From Diphasiastrum complanatum (taxonomy: Eukaryota; Streptophyta; Lycopodiopsida; Lycopodiales; Lycopodiaceae), in NCBI GenBank assembly GCA_029204225.1, contig CM055096.1, forward strand, positions 39,117,866 to 39,181,865: 64,000 nt of DNA, written 5' to 3'. The notes beneath the pieces are model-generated. The model searched no databases. It was not told the origin of the DNA and saw only the letters and a list, made by a program, of their open reading frames with translations. Positions 1 through 10,080 of the stretch are shown piece by piece. A program made the position numbers and the translations under genes. Each line of letters starts with the position of its first letter. Position 1 is the first letter of the stretch.

Positions 1-2
1 TT

Positions 3-536
3 GGTGACAATTCGTTAGGTGGAAGTCTGCCAGACTTCTGGGGCAATTTCAGCAATTTGATCGGCCTAAAACTCTCTGATTCTAGCTACGAGGGACGTAT
101 ACCCGACTCCCTTGCGCTGATGCACCGTTTGAATTCATTAGCTTTGGATAACAACAGGCTTGTAGGAACGATTCCTTCTTCGCTAGGAAGCCTGTCAAGG
201 TTATATCGCATGAATCTGAGCTCGAACTTGCTTACTGGTCCGATTCTCTTCCCCGCTTCGTTCATGAGCAGGCTGGGCCACAATCTCAACGTTCGGAATA
301 ACTCGGGGTTATGCTATGGCTTACCTCCGGTCAACGTGAGTTCAATGGAATTGGATCAGTGCAGTACCCAGACCAGCTCCAATGCATACGAAGAATCTTC
401 TCAAGTGCATCCGCTGTTTACCTCTGCGATGGACATCAGTCACGCTGCTAGTACAAGAAAAGCAAAAGCCCTGGCTGTGCTTTTTTCTGTGGTCTTCTTG
501 TGCTTGTCAATGCAGTCGCAGCCAGTGCTTCAATAA
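3..536 (+). CDS. LRR receptor-like protein, C-terminal part
   Basis: The frame is open from the left edge, so only the C-terminal ~177 residues are present. It shows successive plant-type extracellular LRRs: GGSLPDFWGNFSNL, EGRIPDSLALMHRL and GTIPSSLGSLSRL, each with the LxxN..L.G.IP..L pattern. A capping segment NNSGLCYGLPP follows (the 'N.GLCG.P' end cap of receptor-like proteins). Next come a Ser/Thr/Gln-rich linker and a hydrophobic tail ALAVLFSVVFLCLSM ending a few residues before the stop. There is no kinase domain in frame. The tail could be a membrane anchor or a GPI-anchor signal, so a receptor-like protein or a PII-2/RLP29-like protein fits best. It could also be the ectodomain of a kinase gene truncated by decay, because a kinase-like remnant lies 0.5 kb downstream. 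The ligand cannot be inferred. Confidence 0.75.
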   Translation, partial: GDNSLGGSLPDFWGNFSNLIGLKLSDSSYEGRIPDSLALMHRLNSLALDNNRLVGTIPSSLGSLSRLYRMNLSSNLLTGPILFPASFMSRLGHNLNVRNNSGLCYGLPPVNVSSMELDQCSTQTSSNAYEESSQVHPLFTSAMDISHAASTRKAKALAVLFSVVFLCLSMQSQPVLQ

Positions 537-1079
537 GTACATTATGTGGTCATTTCGATGCCATATTGCATCTCTCAAGCTAACATTTGCTCCATGGCTA
601 GCCAGTTGTTCGTGCAAGCATAGCCATTCTGGTCCTAGCAACACCATTGAGGGGCCAATTTACTCCTTACATTCTCGATTATCCTGCCTGTACATATGAT
701 GAATGCTTCCTGAATTCCATGCTGGGCAACGGCAACTGCTCATTATTCTTTTCTAACATTGTTTAATTCGTCATCACCTTCAACTGTCTGCTCTACCGAT
801 ATTGGAAATGCAAAGAAGTGAGCTCAAAATCTCATCCTAGTGCTTGGAACGCATTGCTAAGTAATGGGTTGTGTTCCGATTGCGCCCCTATTATAACAGT
901 TTCATGTCATGGATGTACTTGTATTTAGAATACAGATAAAGCTAGAATTGGGCTACAATTGGTGAAGTGATCCACAATTCTTTTCATATCAGCAGAACAG
1001 GAGTCTAGATATTCTATGTCTCGGCCAAGATTTGTACACCGAGAACTTTGATATCTACACTTATAACGAAGACTCTGAA

Positions 1080-1146
1080 CTTTTAGGCCTTTATTCATTT
1101 GGGATTGTTGTCAATCACTGCTGGAAAGCCTGATCTTTGTCCATGG
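1080..1146 (+). pseudogene. Receptor-kinase subdomain IX remnant
   Basis: One frame reads ELLGLYSFGIVV and a neighbouring frame continues ITAGKPDL. Together these resemble the 'DVYSFGIVLLEIITGKP' block of plant receptor kinases, separated by a frameshift. No other kinase motif was found nearby. It lies downstream of the LRR segment on the same strand and may be the decayed kinase half of a former receptor kinase. The match is short and could be chance. Confidence 0.3.
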
Positions 1147-1165
1147 TGAATTTTGTGCTGGCTAA

Positions 1166-1235
1166 TTAGATTGTCAATGCCAGCCAGTACCTTTGCAAGG
1201 TTAGATTGTCAATGCCAACCAGTACCTTTGCTTTG
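1166..1235 (+). repeat. 35-bp tandem duplication
   Basis: The segment starting TTAGATTGTCAATGCC at 1166 is repeated at 1201 with one mismatch in the first 31 bases. It has no coding content. The remaining sequence from 540 to 2350 contains no gene that I can support. Confidence 0.7.
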
Positions 1236-2376
1236 CAGAGAGCAATAGGCTTTAGGAGGAAGCATCTTAATTTACCTTCACCATTGATGCCCCCACACCA
1301 ATCACTCTAAAGGACACTGTTTCCAATTGTGATAAAACATAAATATCAACAAATTTTCTAGTGATTTTAGCCACTGCACACTCCCTTCCTCAAGAATCCC
1401 CTTGCAAGATACAAAAAAAAGTGAAGTCACTTCATTAGAATCAAAACATCCTCATTGGTTCTAACCACTCAATTGTGATTCTCCTTCAAGATATGTTCTG
1501 AAAAGTGGTCATGACCACTACAACTCGGTCTCTCATATAAACTAGACAATGGAAGATTTTACAACATGGTGAATATATTGAACAATTTGCAAGTATTGTA
1601 CTTTTACATGCTTTATATGTTGCACCAACTTTAGGGCGAGGCCCATAAGGCAAATTTTTTGGCCATTTAGGACGTACTCGATTTTAGGGTTTTCTGACCA
1701 TAGAGATGGCTATGAAGCATAACAATACATATTTATTGTCCTGGGTTTTTAGCACTAGATGAATTGCAGTAGCATCGTGATTTTTTTTTACTGGATTCTT
1801 TCCTCAACGGTTTCCCACAATACTTCTTTGTTCTTGTGTGTATGCTATTGTTGTTGAATTATCTATTCTCTTGCATTGTTAAGATTCTAGTTTAGCGCTG
1901 CCTTCTTTATGCATCTATTTTGTTCCATTTGGATTCAAAGCTTAATTTTGACATGTTGCATGAATCTTGTCTGTAAAGAAAATAACATGCAATCCAAAAG
2001 TTGATTGAAAGTTCAATGGTCAAAACTTCGAGCTTTGGAGCCTAAAAGTGAGGCATTTTGATGGACAAGAAGCAATGGGTCATTGTGACATGAAAAAGGC
2101 CTACGATTATGACTAAGGAACTCTGTCAAAACTAGGCAAAAAGGCAAGGAGTTCGATCATTTTGTCTTTCTGATTTAGTATCCAACCACCATATGTGATA
2201 TCAAGCTAAAAACTCGCCAAATGTTACGATTTTTCGAAATGAGATAGAGACACATCCTTTCTCCCGACTGATACACCTCGGACGCCTCCATGTCTCATAC
2301 CAAAGGCATCTATTTCAATAACATCATGTAAACGAGTAAAGAAAATAAATTTAGATTGAAACATAACACTGCAAAC

Positions 2377-2745
2377 TCATACTTTAACACAATGTTTGAA
2401 ATAAGAAAACTGAACAATATCGATACCAATATAATATCTACGTATCAGATCATAATCATCGTATTCAACGACAACTGCTCTGATAATGTCATGTCCTCTA
2501 ATGGCCTCTACATTTTTGGAGGGGATATATCGAGTCCTTGGGGGATATTTTTTTTGGAATTCCAAAAATTCTTTCTCTATAGGCAAAGTTTTTTCATAGG
2601 CTTTAAATTTTTCAATCATGGCCTCATTGCCAGATTTCCAATTGCCATCTTTATCATAATCTATCTCACTTTCAAGGTCATCATATGTGTAATCAACAAT
2701 GTCAAAAAAATCTGATAAATTTTGTGCAAAAATCGAGGATTTCAT
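2377..2745 (-). CDS. Orphan ORF, 122 aa, unknown function
   Basis: This ATG-to-stop ORF on the minus strand is rich in D, E, K and Y. Segments such as EKEFLEFQKKYPPRTRYIPS and AIRGHDIIRAVVVEYDDYDL look like real protein rather than random translation. There is no signal peptide, membrane segment or recognised motif. It may be an exon, a decayed gene or transposon cargo. It lies 0.4 kb from a copia remnant on the opposite strand. I do not recognise the family. Confidence 0.3.
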   Translation of the reverse strand: MKSSIFAQNLSDFFDIVDYTYDDLESEIDYDKDGNWKSGNEAMIEKFKAYEKTLPIEKEFLEFQKKYPPRTRYIPSKNVEAIRGHDIIRAVVVEYDDYDLIRRYYIGIDIVQFSYFKHCVKV

Positions 2746-3139
2746 CCTCTCAAATTCAAAACATCTTCTATACCATTTAATGAAATATAACTCTCATTAC
2801 TTATAAAATATAAGGGAACATCGAGTAGAGTTAATTGATTAACAAGACATGCAGATGGAAGAGAATCAGAGAGGATTATAGAACGGGGGAGAGTTTTCTA
2901 ATAATCTGAAGCCATAGATGTTTCAGCTTCAAGCCGTATATCAGTATATGCATCAACTACATCAACTGGAGCAGATGCAGATCAATGGAACAGTAGAAGA
3001 TTCAACAGACTCATCATCCATCAACCATCCACTTTGCCTTATTCAAATTATTGTCCATCATAGTTCCTTTTATTAAGGCATCAATCAATATTAAAAAAAA
3101 TTCACTTGGAAACCCATCAATAGAAAAGTTGTAATATGA

Positions 3140-4257
3140 TCATTTTTAGACAATCAACATTTTTATGGACTCAAGCAAGCACCTAGAGCTTGGTACTCTA
3201 GGTTGCATAACTATCTCTACTCTATTGGTTTTGTGATAAGCTCTTATGAGCCTTCATTGTATGTCAAATGTAATGATGACAAGATCATTTTTGTAAGTTG
3301 ATGATATTACTCTCATAGGAAATGATCTTGATGGCAAATGTCTTGTTACCTTTGTCTAGTGAATTCAAGATGGTAGATCTAGGACTTCTTAGGTTTCTAC
3401 TTAATATAGAGGTCTCTAGAAGCAATGATTTTACTCTCATTTTCAATCAAAGTATGCTACTTCCATCTTAGAAAATTTTGGAATGAAAGATTGTAAAGGG
3501 ATTGACACCCCTATGGAGCAAGTTGTAAAAGTTTATATTGATGGTGATGAAGCATCCTTTGAGGACATCACACTCTATAGAAAACTTATTGGCTCCTTTA
3601 TCTATTTGACAATCACTAGATCTTATTTAAGCTTTAGTGTAAGCAAGTTGAGTCAATATATGCAAGGTCCTTTAGTATGTCATTGGAAAAGTGCCAAAAG
3701 AGTGTTAAGGTGCATTTCAACTACAAAAAATTTTGGCATCATATATCAAGGGACTAATTTGTGCTTGAGAGCATACTCGAACTTGATTTTTGTTGGCGAT
3801 AAGATGGATAGAAAATCCATAAGTACTTTTTCTACATTCTTATGTAGAGGAGTCATATCTTGGCTTTCAAAAAAGCAAGATACCATCTCTCTATCCTCTT
3901 GTGAAGCCGAGTATAAGGCATTGACATCAACCACCAAGGAGATCCTATGGCTCAAGAGAATTTTGGAGGAGCTTCATGTGATCAAGGCCGAGGGATTCCA
4001 TGCATTTATTGTGATAATCAAGCATCACAACAACTTTCCACCAATCCTATCTTCCATGCTCGAACCAAGCATATCGAGATTGCACATCATTTTGTAAGGG
4101 AGAAGGTGCAAGCCAAGGAGATCAAGCTCCTTCATGTGTCATCATCAAAATGTGTTGTTGATATTTTGACTAAACCATTGCCAAATGACTCATTTATGAC
4201 GTTGAGATATGCTCTTGGTGTTGTAGATAGATGTACACTAGATTTGCCAAGCTAGAT
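3140..4257 (+). pseudogene. Ty1/copia RT-RNase H remnant, 5' truncated
   Basis: The remnant begins in the reverse transcriptase at [14 protein letters not shown] (about 3158). The catalytic region follows as [13 protein letters not shown] across a frameshift near 3300, where the codons just before the VDD are disturbed. RNase H is then recognisable: ISWLSKKQDTISLSSCEAEY at about 3850, a frameshift near 3960, IYCDNQASQQLS, a terminal HARTKHIEI block and DILTKPLP. Gag, protease, integrase and the first half of RT are missing. At least two frame breaks make it non-functional. It is followed directly by a polypurine tract and an LTR start, so this is the 3' end of an old element. Confidence 0.85.
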
Positions 4258-4266
4258 TTTGAGGAG

Positions 4267-4560
4267 TGTTGAAATTGTCAAATTCTAGCTTTAAATCTAT
4301 GATATTATGTACGTAACTTGATCCCACACGTGTGGAGCCTGTTCCCACGTGTGGATAGTAGTCATAAATGCATTCAATATTAGTTAGATAGAAAATATCT
4401 TGATTGACACAAGTATGAACTAGTGAAAAGCTAGTCAAGTAGGAAATTGCCATTTGGCACCGTTTTACTTGTTGATCAAGTATTCCCATGTGAATGAGGG
4501 ATGGTTTCCATGTGTCAGAGGTTGTTCTCACGTGTGTACATATCTATAAAATATCGATAG
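4267..4560 (+). repeat. 3' LTR start of the copia remnant
   Basis: A purine tract TTTTGAGGAG ends at 4266 and is followed by TGTTGAAATTGTC, the expected TG start of an LTR. The segment includes paired CACACGTGTGGA/CCACGTGTGG words and a TATA-like CTATAAAATATCG at 4544. The far end could not be fixed because no second LTR copy is in the window, so the end coordinate is nominal. A related LTR with similar CACATGTGTGGA words lies on the other strand near 7.4 kb. Confidence 0.55.
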
Positions 4561-6551
4561 CTTATCAGAGAAGTTGATCTTGCAAGTTCCTATAAGTTAG
4601 GGAAATTACCTCAAATCAAGCTCAATCATGGTGAGGCAATGGCATCAAGTTAGGAATCAAAGAGGTGGGTGCTTATCTAGCATTGATTGGTGGATCTAAA
4701 GTGATGTGGCATTCCCCAAAAATGCTAGGCTATTGAGTCAGCATATCATGTCGAAATGTACTTGATCAATATATAGATCATCGTTGTGAATATGAAATTT
4801 GATGAGAGATCTTGATTTTAAGACAAAACCTTGTCATTTTCACTATTTGTGTTGTGCTTTTTTGCATTGAATGCTTTCCATAGTCAATGAACTTCACTCT
4901 CTACTCACTGTCCGTACAGTGTCGGAGTTTCACATGTTTGAGGTCGCTCTTTGATTAGATAGAACAATTTACATGTTCTTCTTGCTAGTTAGGTGCTAAT
5001 TTTTTATCTAGATCAAGATCTAGACATTAGATTTGTGATTGATCTATCCAACTAGTATCCAACACCTCTTGTGGATCGATTGTAGATTTATTTAAGGTCC
5101 AAAAATCAGTAAAATCAACACATTTTTTAAGGAGGGTTTTCATAGTGTTGGTGATATCTTTTCGTCAACGATGTTGTTTGTCCAATGTAAACTTTTCTGT
5201 TTTTGATGCATTCTAACTTGTAGATGTGAATGTTCTTTGTGCTCGTTTTGGTGGAGGTGTGTTTTCTAGCATTTAAACAATTTATCTAATGTATGTTTTT
5301 GTAAAATTGCATAGGAATAAACTTTCAAAAATGAAATAGATAAACAAAGTTTGCTTTACCCTTGTAACAGTTGTTGATGCTACATCTTCTTCTGTGACAA
5401 CCTAAAAATCATGCAATAAAGTTAAGTTGAAAATTACTTTCATATTTCATGATAGAAATATGTAAGGCAATATTCGTTGTACCTTATGTTCTTGTATTTG
5501 AGGGGAGACTCAAATAGATGTGCTATTGTAGGATTGATCATTTGTATTACAAAAGAAAATGTGATTGGTGGATGTGTCACTTTGTTTCCACATTGATTCA
5601 TGTGACCAAAGTGTTTATCAAGATCAGCAACAATTGCGTCAGATTGTGCATGAGTCATTTCATTCCAATCGTTGATTGGAATGTTGTATCCAAAATACAA
5701 ATTTCTTACTATGTAGTAGGATTTGTTTACATGTGATTCAAAATAACGAATTGTTGTAGAATTCGTATGTACAACATAGTGATTTGAAAGTTTTTGAATA
5801 AATGGATAAGAAATCCTGCAAGATCAGGTCGACCTCCCTCCCTCCCTCATGTAAATACTCCGTATTGGAGATCATGCCAGTGTCTATGTGAATCAAGGAA
5901 GAGCAAAAGTGAATTTGCATCAAACTTGTAATTCTCTCAATTGTCTTGCAATTTTTGTGATCGAATTTGGTAATCACAAAAATTGATTACGGGTTTTGGA
6001 GAGGGTTTCTGTTGCAAAGTATGTGCACTATCCAGTTTTGTAACAAGCGTTGAGAAGTAATTGTAACTAATTTTATAAACAATATGTTATAGGTATTGAT
6101 TACCAAAAAATAGATATCAAAAGACTAAATAGTTAACTTCAATTGATTGACCATTATTATTACTTTAAAATTTATCTCATGACCATTATTATTACTTTGA
6201 AATTTATCTCATGCATTTTTTTTTCACTGATAATTAGGGATAGCAAGTATCATTGTTCAATATTCGTTCCATGTATTCCCCGGGTTCTCTTCCGCATGTA
6301 TTCATGAGGAACATTTGTTTTCTTGATGGATATGTCATTGTTGTTGTCATTGTTGCAATGTTGTCAATTAGACATGTTTATAATAAAAAAATTTATAAAA
6401 GAAAAAAAATCCTTTTGAGTCAGTTAACCTAAAATTCATGCAAATACAAATAAACAGATTGTACCTCAATTGTTGTCGACATGTTGTGAATTGATGAGCT
6501 TATTCTGCAAAAAGGATTTTAAAATTATATTCATCAAGAACATGATGTGTA
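4561..6551. other. AT-rich stretch without a supported gene
   Basis: The left part may still be LTR. Minus-strand ORFs at 5440-5700 (86 codons) and 5738-5977 (79 codons) lie downstream of, and in the same direction as, the helicase remnant at 6.5-7.25 kb. They could be remains of the same element, but they carry no recognisable motif. A short direct repeat (GACCATTATTATTACTTT) occurs at about 6150 and 6181. Confidence 0.4.
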
Positions 6552-7252
6552 TTATGGAAGTGGAATAGGTTGAAAATGTAACTGAGTAATTTCTTTTATG
6601 ATGAAAATATTTTTTCTTTTTGTTACTCTTGAGAGCATGACATATAATAATACAAGGCAAAAGTTTTTTCTTATGTTTAAGGTTGTTGTATTTTTATTGT
6701 CAACCCTTGGGATTTGCGAGTTGTCATGGCATATGCTAAAGTGAGAGGAAATGTGACTTGGTGTATTGTATTTTACTTTTGCAAAATTTGACCTAGTCAC
6801 AAAAATGTGTTTATTTATATTTTCAATTTTCACTTTTATTGACTTGATTTCCGTTATTTGCTCTTTAAAAATTAGCTCCATAATTGTTCTTATACCTCCA
6901 TTTACAGCTCCTTTAGTAATATCCATGTCGGAAGGTAGCATCACCTTTGCAACAATGGCTAATTTTGGTATTTGGTGGAATTTTTCTTCCATCAACCAAC
7001 TTTGCATTTCAGGCATGTGTGGTGCAAAACTTTTTATTGTACTGATTTGAGAGGGAGCGCATATTCATTGAATTTTATAGCATCTTCACGATGTGTACAG
7101 ATGATTGAAATATTGTCATCTATCATTTCAAAAGCTTGTATCTCGATTATTATTCTATCATAAAACACATTATGTATTTCATTCATTGTTGGTTTTCTAG
7201 GTTGTATGATGTTCAAAAATTCTAAATACATAGGATCTTCAAAATGTCTCAC
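6552..7252 (-). pseudogene. PIF1-family DNA helicase, C-terminal part
   Basis: Read on the minus strand from 7252, the first block is FLNIIQPRKPTMNEI followed by ISIICTHREDAIKFNEYAL, which corresponds to the motif region '..L.ptre.v..iN' of PIF1 helicases. After a frame break come LAIVAKVMLPSDMDI and KGAVNGGI, then (another frame) LAYAMTTRKSQGLTIK, the motif V block. LLYVMLSRVTKRKNIFII, the motif VI block, ends the match. The order and spacing are right for the second RecA-like lobe of PIF1. The Walker A half is absent because the copy is cut at about 7255 by the neighbouring LTR. At least two frameshifts make it a pseudogene. PIF1-type helicases occur in Helitrons and in host genes. No Rep domain or Helitron terminus was found. 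Confidence 0.7.
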
Positions 7253-7255
7253 TGA

Positions 7256-7475
7256 ATGTCAAATTGAAATGCATTGCAATTTTCCAATATGGAGAAGAAT
7301 ATATATGACATGTGTACAAGGGGTATTTTTGGCATAGGACCCCCAAAACTCAAGATTAATGATCTAAGATGATTATGCCTACTCTCCACATGTGGGAACA
7401 TGCTCCACACATGTGAGATTTACATATGCACATAATGATGAGAAAATATCAAGCTAAATTTTGCTAATCTTCACA
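7256..7475 (-). repeat. LTR (3') of minus-strand copia element
   Basis: On the minus strand a purine run TTTTTGAGGAG is followed at 7475 by TGTGAAGATTAGC, the start of an LTR. It shares the CACATGTGTGGAGCATGTTCCCACATGTGG words with the LTR near 4.3 kb, so the two belong to related families. The low-coordinate limit is approximate and coincides with the point where the helicase remnant is cut. Confidence 0.5.
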
Positions 7476-7479
7476 CTCC

Positions 7480-8500
7480 TCAAAAATTAGCTTGATGAGA
7501 TATTAGATCAAACAAGAAACTTGAGAAACTTCTTGAGTGGATTCTTTGGCATGAATATAATGTGAAAACCAGCCAGGAAATTTGAAATTGCAGCAAGATC
7601 ACCATAGCCAAGATAAGGCTTCTTTGATTGAAAGACATTTCCAAGCACCAAGAAGAGCTTTCCACCATTTGAGCACTTTTGCCTTTGATTTCTTTCATCC
7701 TTGAAGAACATGGTTGATCCCAAAGCTCCTCCTCTTTGAAAGGGCCGCAGATTCATGAGGAAATCAAGAGTTCTTCTTGATTCAAAAAGATCATAAAGAT
7801 CTATCATGTTACCAAGATCTTGAGAATTAGGCATATTGATATTGGCAAGACTATGCATGCTATAATGACAAAGAGTTTGCATTGTATCTTCATGCTTGAT
7901 TACCATGCTAATCTCAGATCTAATGAGGCTAAATACATCATTATGGATATAAGTGTCCTTGGCGGATGATTTGCTTATTCTCATAATGTGTTTACAAATT
8001 GCCTCACAACATGAAAAAACATCAAATTGATGATTTGACCAATCCTACTTGCATGAAATCCGAAAGCAAATAGATAGTCATTCCACACATGAACTAATAG
8101 CATGCTATCAAATAGAGAATCACTAATCATAACATTTTTGTATCTCACCAAAGTATCATAGTCATGTGAAATTATCTCAAGTCTACTTTGAGATTTTGAC
8201 ACATCATCAAAGCGACTTGATTCAGCTATCAAAGAAGTCATGAAGTGTTAGAGGTGGATGAGATAGTGTCTTCCCTTTTCATATTCTCACTTATGCAAAC
8301 AAGCCTTGATGGCTCTTCCTTGGATCTTAATGATCCACTTGATGTGCCTAGGTATGGAAATTGGTACTCTACACCATCTTCTTCACTTAACTCCTCCTTG
8401 AGCCTTGCAAGATCCTTGACATCACCAACATTAAAAGCACATTCATCCACACTTGAAACATCATTCTTGACATTAACATCAAAGCCAACATCCATGGATT
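7480..8500 (-). pseudogene. Unusual ORFs between protease and LTR of a copia element
   Basis: Three consecutive minus-strand reading frames lie here: 8495-8238 (DVNVKNDVSSVDECAFNVGD, acidic), 8241-7981 (FDSMLLVHVWNDYLFAFGFH) and 7984-7508 (HYSMHSLANINMPNSQDLGN). They sit where integrase, RT and RNase H should be, but none of the pol signatures (CGP.., YVDD, DNQS, TKPL) can be read in any frame. They overlap or abut one another and look like one decayed coding region. The function is unknown. They may be captured host sequence or fast-decayed retroelement sequence. Confidence 0.4.
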
Positions 8501-8896
8501 TGAGATTTGGATGAGATCAAGCTTGTAAAGCCTACCATCTCTAATCCCTTTGGAAATGACATTTACATTCTTGATGATAAAGCAAGCATTGCAACCAAAC
8601 TTGACAACACATCCATCTTCAATCAATTGACTCGCACTCAATAAATTTCTAGATAATGAAAGAACATACAAGACATTTTGAAATTTTGCTCTTCTCCTTG
8701 ATTCAAGCCAAATAGGAATGATTCCTATTCCAAGAATCTCACATTTAGCACCATTTTCTACATGAATAAACTTCTTAGAACAGGATGAAAATGAAGAGAA
8801 ATATTCCCTTTGCCTTGTGACATGTGAGCTCACCCCACTATCAATCCACCAAGGATCTTCCTCCATAGAAATTGATGGTGTATACGTGCATGCCAT
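8387..8896 (-). pseudogene. Copia protease region
   Basis: The translation contains DPWWIDSGVSSHVTRQREYF, the retropepsin active-site block (Asp-Ser-Gly followed by the S.H.T motif of copia proteases). It continues with VLYVLSLSRNLLSASQLIED, the conserved segment after the protease core, and then ISKGIRDGRLYKLDLI, the beginning of the pre-integrase region. The frame then drifts into non-canonical sequence. It belongs to the same element as the gag at 9.2-9.5 kb. Confidence 0.75.
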
Positions 8897-9590
8897 GAGT
8901 GACTCCTCTTTGAATCTATCTCCCTCTTGATTGCTGAAGTGAACTTGCCTTCCTTCTTGTTTTTCTTCATCTCATTTCTTCTTGTAGCACTTTGAAATAA
9001 CATCTCCCTTTTTGCCACAATAAAAACACTCGATTTTGGATTTCTCACTTGTTGATGGTTGTGAAGAGTCTTCATCCCATCCTCTTTGGATTTGTCCTTC
9101 TTGAAATGTCTCTTCAATTTGCCTTTGCCTTTGTCAAGAGAGAAGAAAGCATTCTCCTCACCTCCATTCTTGAGTTGCCTCATCCTAGCAAGCTTGTTTT
9201 CAAGCCTACTCTCCTCGGCCACCAAGACTCCTTGTAGACCCTACGATAGCTCTCCTTGGATTGCATAAGATTGAACAAGATTAGCAAATTCATCACTAAG
9301 ACCATTCAACACCACTTGGACAAGCTCCTTGTGCTTGAAGGAATCACCAACACATGCAAGCTCCCTATTATAGTCTTTGACCCTCAAAACAAAATTTTGA
9401 GCACTCTCATCACTCTTTTGAAAACTTTGAAGGATTTTATTTCTAAGAGTGAGAATTCTAGAAGTGGTTTTAGACTCGTAAATAGCTTGCAAAGTATCCC
9501 AAGCCTCCTTGGCCAAGACACGTGCTCCGATTTCGACACTAATCAAGTCCTGAAAACCTATGTTCTTGTCAATAAAACATTACTTTGACA
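8890..9590 (-). pseudogene. Copia gag with variant zinc knuckle
   Basis: On the minus strand, LAKEAWDTLQAIYESKTTS and LVQVVLNGLSDEFANLVQSY are hallmarks of the copia gag (UBN2) domain. Upstream sequence to about 9590 is short and its start codon is not clear. Downstream the frame shifts to a basic segment and then to a knuckle-like CFYCGKKGDVISKC (about 8980-9025), in which the usual His of CX2CX4HX4C is Asp. Multiple frame breaks are present. The element's 5' LTR is not seen. Sequence from about 9600 belongs to a different copia copy on the opposite strand, so the two elements are joined head to head. Confidence 0.7.
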
Positions 9591-9599
9591 TTATAGATT

Positions 9600-10080
9600 A
9601 GGACACTTGAATCATACATCTGTGTCAAATATGTCTAGACAATCACTAGCACTTGATCTCGACTATCCAACCAACAAAGTCGACCTCTATGTCTATCATA
9701 GATGCATCCTTGAAAAACATACTAGGATTCCTTTTAGATCGAGTCGTAGATATGCAGCAAAAGATGTTTTAGACGTTGTTCATTCAGATATATGTGGTCC
9801 AATGCAAACTCCGTCGTTGCTTGATGCAAACTATTTCATTACCTTCATTGACGAATATTCAAGAAGAACAAATGTTTATTTCATTAAGCAAAAATTGGAG
9901 GCTTTCTAAAAATTTCGACAATTCAAAGAGCGTGTAGAAATGGAAACTGGTAAAAGAATTAAAGCGTTGAGGTCCGACAACGAGGGAGAATACATCTCTA
10001 CCGAATTTAAGGAGTATTGTCTTAGTGACGACATTGAGCAACAATACATTACCTCCTATTCACCTCAGTCGAATGCACCA
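9600..10080 (+). pseudogene. Copia pre-integrase and integrase core, first part
   Basis: The segment reads a degenerate pre-integrase block (YHRCILEKHTRIPF) and then [18 protein letters not shown], the first catalytic Asp region of the integrase core. Next come FITFIDEYSRRTNVYFIKQK, a stop codon at 9907, [15 protein letters not shown] (second Asp) and YSPQSNA. The element is interrupted exactly after YSPQSN by the long-inverted-repeat element at 10081 and resumes at about 11116 with VVERKNKTL, which carries the catalytic Glu. Sequence 5' of the integrase is absent. Confidence 0.8.
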
